Below are positions 60,551 through 64,000 of a stretch of 64,000 nt of DNA, one piece after another; within the stretch, counting starts at the first letter, position 1, and the number at the start of each line of letters is the position of its first letter. Position numbers and translations under genes: made by a program. The DNA lies in the NCBI RefSeq assembly GCF_047302425.1, contig NZ_CP154855.1, positions 3,658,001 to 3,722,000 on the forward strand, read 5' to 3'. This stretch comes from Oceanitalea sp047302425 (GTDB taxonomy: Bacteria > Actinomycetota > Actinomycetes > Actinomycetales > Actinomycetaceae). The notes under the pieces are model-generated. The model made no database searches. It was not told the origin of the DNA and saw only the letters and a list, made by a program, of their open reading frames with translations.

Positions 60551-61605
60551 ACCTCGACCTCGGCGGCCTTGACGACGAAGACGACGTCGTCGCCCACCCC
60601 GATCCGCAGGGCGCTGAGCGACGCCGGGGTGAGGTCCGCGGCCAGTCGGGACCCGGACGACGTCTCCCCGCGCACCCGCACGAGAGCGCCCTGCTGCTCC
60701 AGGCCCGTCACCCGCACCGGGAGCACGTTACGGGGACTGCCGCCCGGGGCGGCCCGGTGCACCGCGACCGCCCGCGGGGAGAAGGTGGCGGCGGCGCGAC
60801 CCGTCGCGGCGGGACGCCCGCTCGCCAGGCCGTGGACGACGTCGCCCGCGGCCCGCACCGCGTCGGCGGCAACCCGCTCGCCGAGGAAGAGGTTCACCCC
60901 CGCGAGCCGGGCCCCGAACCCGGACCGCGGGCGGCTGAGGACCTCCGCCCTCGTCCCCTGCTCGACGACGCGGCAGCCGTCGAGGACGACGACGTCGTCG
61001 GCGACGGCGAGCACGTCGAGAAGGTCGTGGGTGACGACGACGGCGGACCTCGCGGAGCCGCGCAGCGCGGAGCGGAGGACCTGGCGCAGCTCGGCGGCGG
61101 CGGCGACGTCGAGGGCGGAGAGCGGCTCGTCGAGCAGGAGGAGGAGCGGGTCTGGGGCCAGGGCGCGGGCGAGGGCCACGCGCTGGGCCTGCCCTCCGGA
61201 CAGGCGGTGCGCCCGCCGCCCGGCGAGCTCCTCGGCACCGACCTCGGCCAGGCGCGCCCGCGCCACGTCCTCGGCCGCGCGGCGCCGGGCTCCCCGGGCG
61301 CGGGGACCGAAGGCCACGTTGGCGAGGACGTCGAGGTGCGGCAGGAGGAGCGGCTCCTGGGCGAGGAGGGAGATCCGCCGTGCGTGCGGCGGCACCCACG
61401 TGCGCTCCCCCGCCACACGGCGGCCGGCGACGTGGACCTCGCCGCTGCCCGGGCGGACCGTGCCCGCCGCGAGGCCGAGGACCGTGGACTTGCCCGCCCC
61501 GTTGGGCCCGAGCAGCGCGAGCACCCGCCCGGCGGGCACCTCGAGGTCCACCGCGACGCCGCGCGCGGGAACCGCGGCGTGGATGCTCAGCACCGGGGCG
61601 TTCAC
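60538..61605 (-). CDS. modC: Molybdate ABC ATPase
   Basis: A 355-residue ATPase: Walker A GPNGAGKST, signature LSGGQAQRVALARAL, Walker B LLLLDEPLSALD, switch His in VVTHDLLD, and a C-terminal TOBE/molybdate-binding domain (PVRVTGLEQQGALVRVRGE, residues 285-355). GTG 61605 overlaps the modB stop (GTGA). Confidence 0.92.
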   Translation of the reverse strand: MNAPVLSIHAAVPARGVAVDLEVPAGRVLALLGPNGAGKSTVLGLAAGTVRPGSGEVHVAGRRVAGERTWVPPHARRISLLAQEPLLLPHLDVLANVAFGPRARGARRRAAEDVARARLAEVGAEELAGRRAHRLSGGQAQRVALARALAPDPLLLLLDEPLSALDVAAAAELRQVLRSALRGSARSAVVVTHDLLDVLAVADDVVVLDGCRVVEQGTRAEVLSRPRSGFGARLAGVNLFLGERVAADAVRAAGDVVHGLASGRPAATGRAAATFSPRAVAVHRAAPGGSPRNVLPVRVTGLEQQGALVRVRGETSSGSRLAADLTPASLSALRIGVGDDVVFVVKAAEVEVYEA

Positions 61606-62417
61606 GCGGCCGCCCCGCTGCGCCGGGGTCGCTGGGTGAGCAGCACGATGACGGCGGCCACGACGACGAGCACGAGGGACAGCGCGATCGCGGCGTCCGG
61701 GTCGGTCTCCCGCTGGAGGTAGATCTCCAGCGGGAGCGTGCGGGTGACGCCCTGGAGGGAGCCGGCGAAGGTGAGCGTGGCCCCGAACTCCCCGAGGCAG
61801 CGGGCGAAGGCAAGGGCGATCCCGGACCCGAGGGCCGGGGCGAGCAGCGGGATCGTCACGCGGCGCAGCACCGTGGTCGGGCGGGCACCGAGGGTGGCGG
61901 CGACGACCTCGTGCCGGCGCCCGGCCGTGCGCGCGGCGCCCTCGACGGACAGGACGAGGAAGGGCAGGGCGACGAAGGTCTGGGCAAGCACGACCGCCGT
62001 CGTCGAGAAGGCGATGTCGATGCCGAGCACCTCGAGCTGGCGCCCGAGCAGGCCGCGGCGTCCGAAGGTCGTGAGCAGGGCGAGGCCGGAGACCACGGGC
62101 GGCAGGACGAGCGGCAGGAGGACGACCGTGCGCACCACCCGGGCGCCGGGCAGCCGCGACCAGGCCAGCGCGAGCGCCAGCGGCACCCCGAGCACGGCGG
62201 CGAGGAGGGTGGCGGCCGCCGAGGTGCGCAGGCTGAGGCCGAGCGCAGCGAGCGAGGCCTTGGAGGTGAGCAGCGCGGGCAGCTCGCCCCACGGCACGCG
62301 CAGCACCATGCCGAGCACCGGCACCGCGATGAGCAGGACACCGACGACGGCGGGGACCGCGAGCCACCGCGGCAGCCCCACCGGCACCGCCTCTGTCGCA
62401 CGCCGGGTGGCTGTCAC
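61602..62417 (-). CDS. modB: Molybdate ABC permease
   Basis: A 271-residue permease with five or six helices and the coupling motif AATLGARPTTVLRRVTIPLL; ARCLGEFGATLTFAGSLQG is the ModB signature. GTG overlaps the modA stop. Confidence 0.93.
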   Translation of the reverse strand: MTATRRATEAVPVGLPRWLAVPAVVGVLLIAVPVLGMVLRVPWGELPALLTSKASLAALGLSLRTSAAATLLAAVLGVPLALALAWSRLPGARVVRTVVLLPLVLPPVVSGLALLTTFGRRGLLGRQLEVLGIDIAFSTTAVVLAQTFVALPFLVLSVEGAARTAGRRHEVVAATLGARPTTVLRRVTIPLLAPALGSGIALAFARCLGEFGATLTFAGSLQGVTRTLPLEIYLQRETDPDAAIALSLVLVVVAAVIVLLTQRPRRSGAAA

Positions 62418-63160
62418 GGCAGGCTGAACCCGGCGTCGCGGAAGGCGGCCTGCCCCTGCGGCCCACTGACGAGCTCCATCCACGCGTCCGCGAGCTCTCG
62501 GGACCCGGCGTCCGCGAGCACGGCCACCGGGTAGCGGTTGACGACGTCCTCGGCGCCGGGCACGGGGATGACGTCGACGTCGTCCCCGCCGAGGGCGGCG
62601 CCGCTCGCGTACACGAGGCCGGCGTCGGCCTGGCCGGTTGCCACCTTCGCGAGCACGTCGGTGACCTGGCTCAGCTCGCTCACCGGCGTGAGGGTGACGC
62701 CGAGGCGCTCGGCGAGCTCGACGGTCGCCGCCCCGCAGGGCACCTGGGGTGCGCACACGACGAGGTCGGCGCCGTCCAGGCTGTCGTCGAGACCGGTCAC
62801 CCCGGCGGGGTTGCCGGCTGGGGTGATGAGGCTGAGCACGTTCTCCGCGACGACGGTCGGCTCGCCGGCCACGAGACCGGCCGCGACGACGTCGTCCATC
62901 GTGCGCTCGTCGGCGGTGGCGAGGACGTCGGCCGGCGCGCCGGCGAGGACCTGGGAGACGAGGTCGGAGGAGCCGGCCCAGGAGAAGCGGAGCTCGACGT
63001 CCGGGTGCTGCTCGGCGAACTCGCGCCCGAGCTCGGAGAAGGGGATCCCGAGGGAGGAGGCGGCGAAGACGGTCAGCTGCTCACCACCGTCGTCCCCGCC
63101 GCAGCCGGTGAGGGCGAGGGTGAGTGCGGCAGCGCACGCGACGAGCCGGCGCCGGGTCAC
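62414..63160 (-). CDS. modA: Molybdate-binding lipoprotein
   Basis: A 248-residue binding protein: Arg-rich start, lipobox LTGC with Cys20, mature TVFAASSLGIPFSELG (oxyanion-binding Ser pair), FSWAGSSDLVSQVLAGAPADV and DAGLVYASGA, all typical of ModA. GTG 63160 overlaps the regulator stop. Confidence 0.93.
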   Translation of the reverse strand: MTRRRLVACAAALTLALTGCGGDDGGEQLTVFAASSLGIPFSELGREFAEQHPDVELRFSWAGSSDLVSQVLAGAPADVLATADERTMDDVVAAGLVAGEPTVVAENVLSLITPAGNPAGVTGLDDSLDGADLVVCAPQVPCGAATVELAERLGVTLTPVSELSQVTDVLAKVATGQADAGLVYASGAALGGDDVDVIPVPGAEDVVNRYPVAVLADAGSRELADAWMELVSGPQGQAAFRDAGFSLP

Positions 63161-63567
63161 CGGCCCTCCCGGGGCGCTTCGACGATGACGGTCGTCGCCT
63201 TGACGACGGCGGAGGCGAGGGAGCCGGGGACGAGCCCGAGCTCCTCGACGGCCTCGGCGCTCATGAGCGAGACGACGCGGAAGGGCCCGCACTGCAGGTC
63301 GACCTGCGCCATGACGCCGTCGGCCCGGACCCGCGTGACGAGGCCGGTGAAGCGGTTGCGGGCGGAGCTGGAGACCCCGCCGACCTCCGGGAGCTGGCGC
63401 CGCTCGGCGAGCTCCTGGGCGTAGCGGGCGAGCTCGGCGCCGTCGACGACCTTACGGCCGGCGTCGTCGGTGGTGGCGGCGAGATGTCCGTCGTCGACCC
63501 ACCGGCGCACCGTGTCGTCGCTGACGCCGAGGAGAGAGGCGGCGGGACCGATCCGATAATGCGGCAC
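63157..63567 (-). CDS. HTH plus TOBE molybdate-responsive regulator
   Basis: A 136-residue protein: MerR/excisionase-type helix-turn-helix (YRIGPAASLLGVSDDTVRRWVDDGHL in parts, 4-30) and a single TOBE/Mop domain (70-130: SARNRFTGLVTRVRADGVMAQVDL in parts). This compact regulator is common at the head of actinobacterial mod operons. GTG 63567 is 7 bases from TAGGAT (63575-63580, - strand): leaderless, and a natural spot for autorepression. Confidence 0.88.
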   Translation of the reverse strand: MPHYRIGPAASLLGVSDDTVRRWVDDGHLAATTDDAGRKVVDGAELARYAQELAERRQLPEVGGVSSSARNRFTGLVTRVRADGVMAQVDLQCGPFRVVSLMSAEAVEELGLVPGSLASAVVKATTVIVEAPREGR

Positions 63568-63582
63568 GGAATCGATCCTACC

Positions 63583-63596
63583 GCCGCAGATGCGGC
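63583..63596 (-). terminator. Short hairpin after the sugar-binding gene
   Basis: GCCGCA-GA-TGCGGC, a 6-bp perfect stem 21 bases past the stop at 63617, just upstream of the mod promoter. Weak candidate. Confidence 0.35.
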
Positions 63597-63616
63597 TCGG
63601 CGTCAGCGACGGACGG

Positions 63617-64000
63617 TCAGCCCTCGAGCTCGCCTGCGAGGTCGGACTCGTAGAGGCTCGCGAGCTCGGTCTCGACCGCTGCCATCTCCTGCGCCACGTC
63701 GACGTCGGAGGTGAGGATCCGCTGGAGGGTCTCGGAGAGCAAAAGGTCGCCGCCGGGCACGAAGACGCGGGCGAAGTCCTGGACCCGCGCCCGGCTCAGC
63801 TGCTCGACCGCCGTCTCGAACTGCGGGGTCTGGGCGTAGATCTCGGACATGTCGGCCTCCGTGTGCACCGGGACGTACCCGGTGGCCGCGGAGAAGGCAG
63901 CCGTGGACTCGGGGCTGGTCATGTGTCCCAGGAACATCGCCGCGGCGAGCTGACGCTCCGGTGTGCTGTCCGAGGCGATCATCAGGCCGGCGCCACCGGT
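63617..64000 (-). CDS. Family-1 sugar ABC binding protein, C-terminal part
   Basis: Open to the right edge: about 128 residues are visible and the upstream codons (TGGAGLMIASD) continue the family pattern. The stretch AAFSAATGYVPVHTEA is the conserved C-terminal block of UgpB/family-1 solute-binding proteins, and the ending is helical and acidic. The rest of the gene and its permeases should lie beyond the window. Confidence 0.82.
   Translation of the reverse strand, partial: TGGAGLMIASDSTPERQLAAAMFLGHMTSPESTAAFSAATGYVPVHTEADMSEIYAQTPQFETAVEQLSRARVQDFARVFVPGGDLLLSETLQRILTSDVDVAQEMAAVETELASLYESDLAGELEG

Overview
The window looks like a chromosomal segment of a very GC-rich Gram-positive actinobacterium, most likely in the Micrococcales. 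The evidence is a strong G/C bias at third codon positions, many GTG starts, 1-4 base stop/start overlaps, a complete C50-carotenoid pathway with a two-subunit lycopene cyclase, an XPB-type helicase pair, DUF3027 and DUF2530 proteins, and many apparently leaderless genes (a TANNNT-like -10 box 6-7 nt before ATG/GTG). I see no insertion sequence, prophage, CRISPR array, rRNA or tRNA. The genus is inferred, not proven.

Layout. 1-3006: four + strand genes around a predicted alpha/beta-hydrolase with a helical, WXG100-like N-terminus, a lipoprotein and a small helical protein. 3020-6846 (- strand): a DDAH-type amidinohydrolase, a tandem UspA protein, a secreted NlpC/P60 peptidase behind a c-di-AMP (ydaO-type) riboswitch, and a DtxR/IdeR regulator. 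6989-12063 (+): a peptide-type ABC importer operon preceded by a cysteine-rich leader peptide and alternative hairpins. 12060-22456 (-): one tightly overlapped 12-gene carotenoid/photoprotection operon (MMPL exporter, TspO-like protein, Idi, CrtE, CrtB, CrtI, two cyclase subunits, lycopene elongase, YjdF-like protein, GT2 glycosyltransferase, endonuclease-V-like protein) facing a divergent MarR regulator resembling CrtR.

23047-33758: a citrate-synthase-like protein lacking catalytic residues, SerC, heme oxygenase, a signal peptidase fused to a degenerate HPt domain with its SipW-type substrate, pyridoxine kinase, an MFS/MarR pair, a MetE-core protein, an NCS2 purine permease and a small DUF2530 protein. 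33762-41245: a LacI-controlled sugar ABC importer (no ATPase) with a GH3 glycosidase and a convergent secreted repeat protein. 41445-49836: MFS, DUF3027, an extended CspA, then SseB-domain protein, helicase-associated protein and XPB helicase.

49894-64000: an oxidoreductase, an NrtR-type regulator, a TPM-domain/PspA pair (envelope stress), an NYN-domain protein, a YtcJ-type amidohydrolase, a small membrane protein, an OmpR-type two-component system, an AbiEi/DUF559 protein, a molybdate operon (regulator-modA-modB-modC) and the C-terminus of a family-1 sugar-binding protein at the right edge.

Most noteworthy: the cysteine leader peptide with mutually exclusive stems, the signal peptidase-pseudoHPt fusion, the pseudo-citrate synthase, the photoprotection operon with its face-to-face promoters, and several long intergenic inverted repeats that may be one element family.
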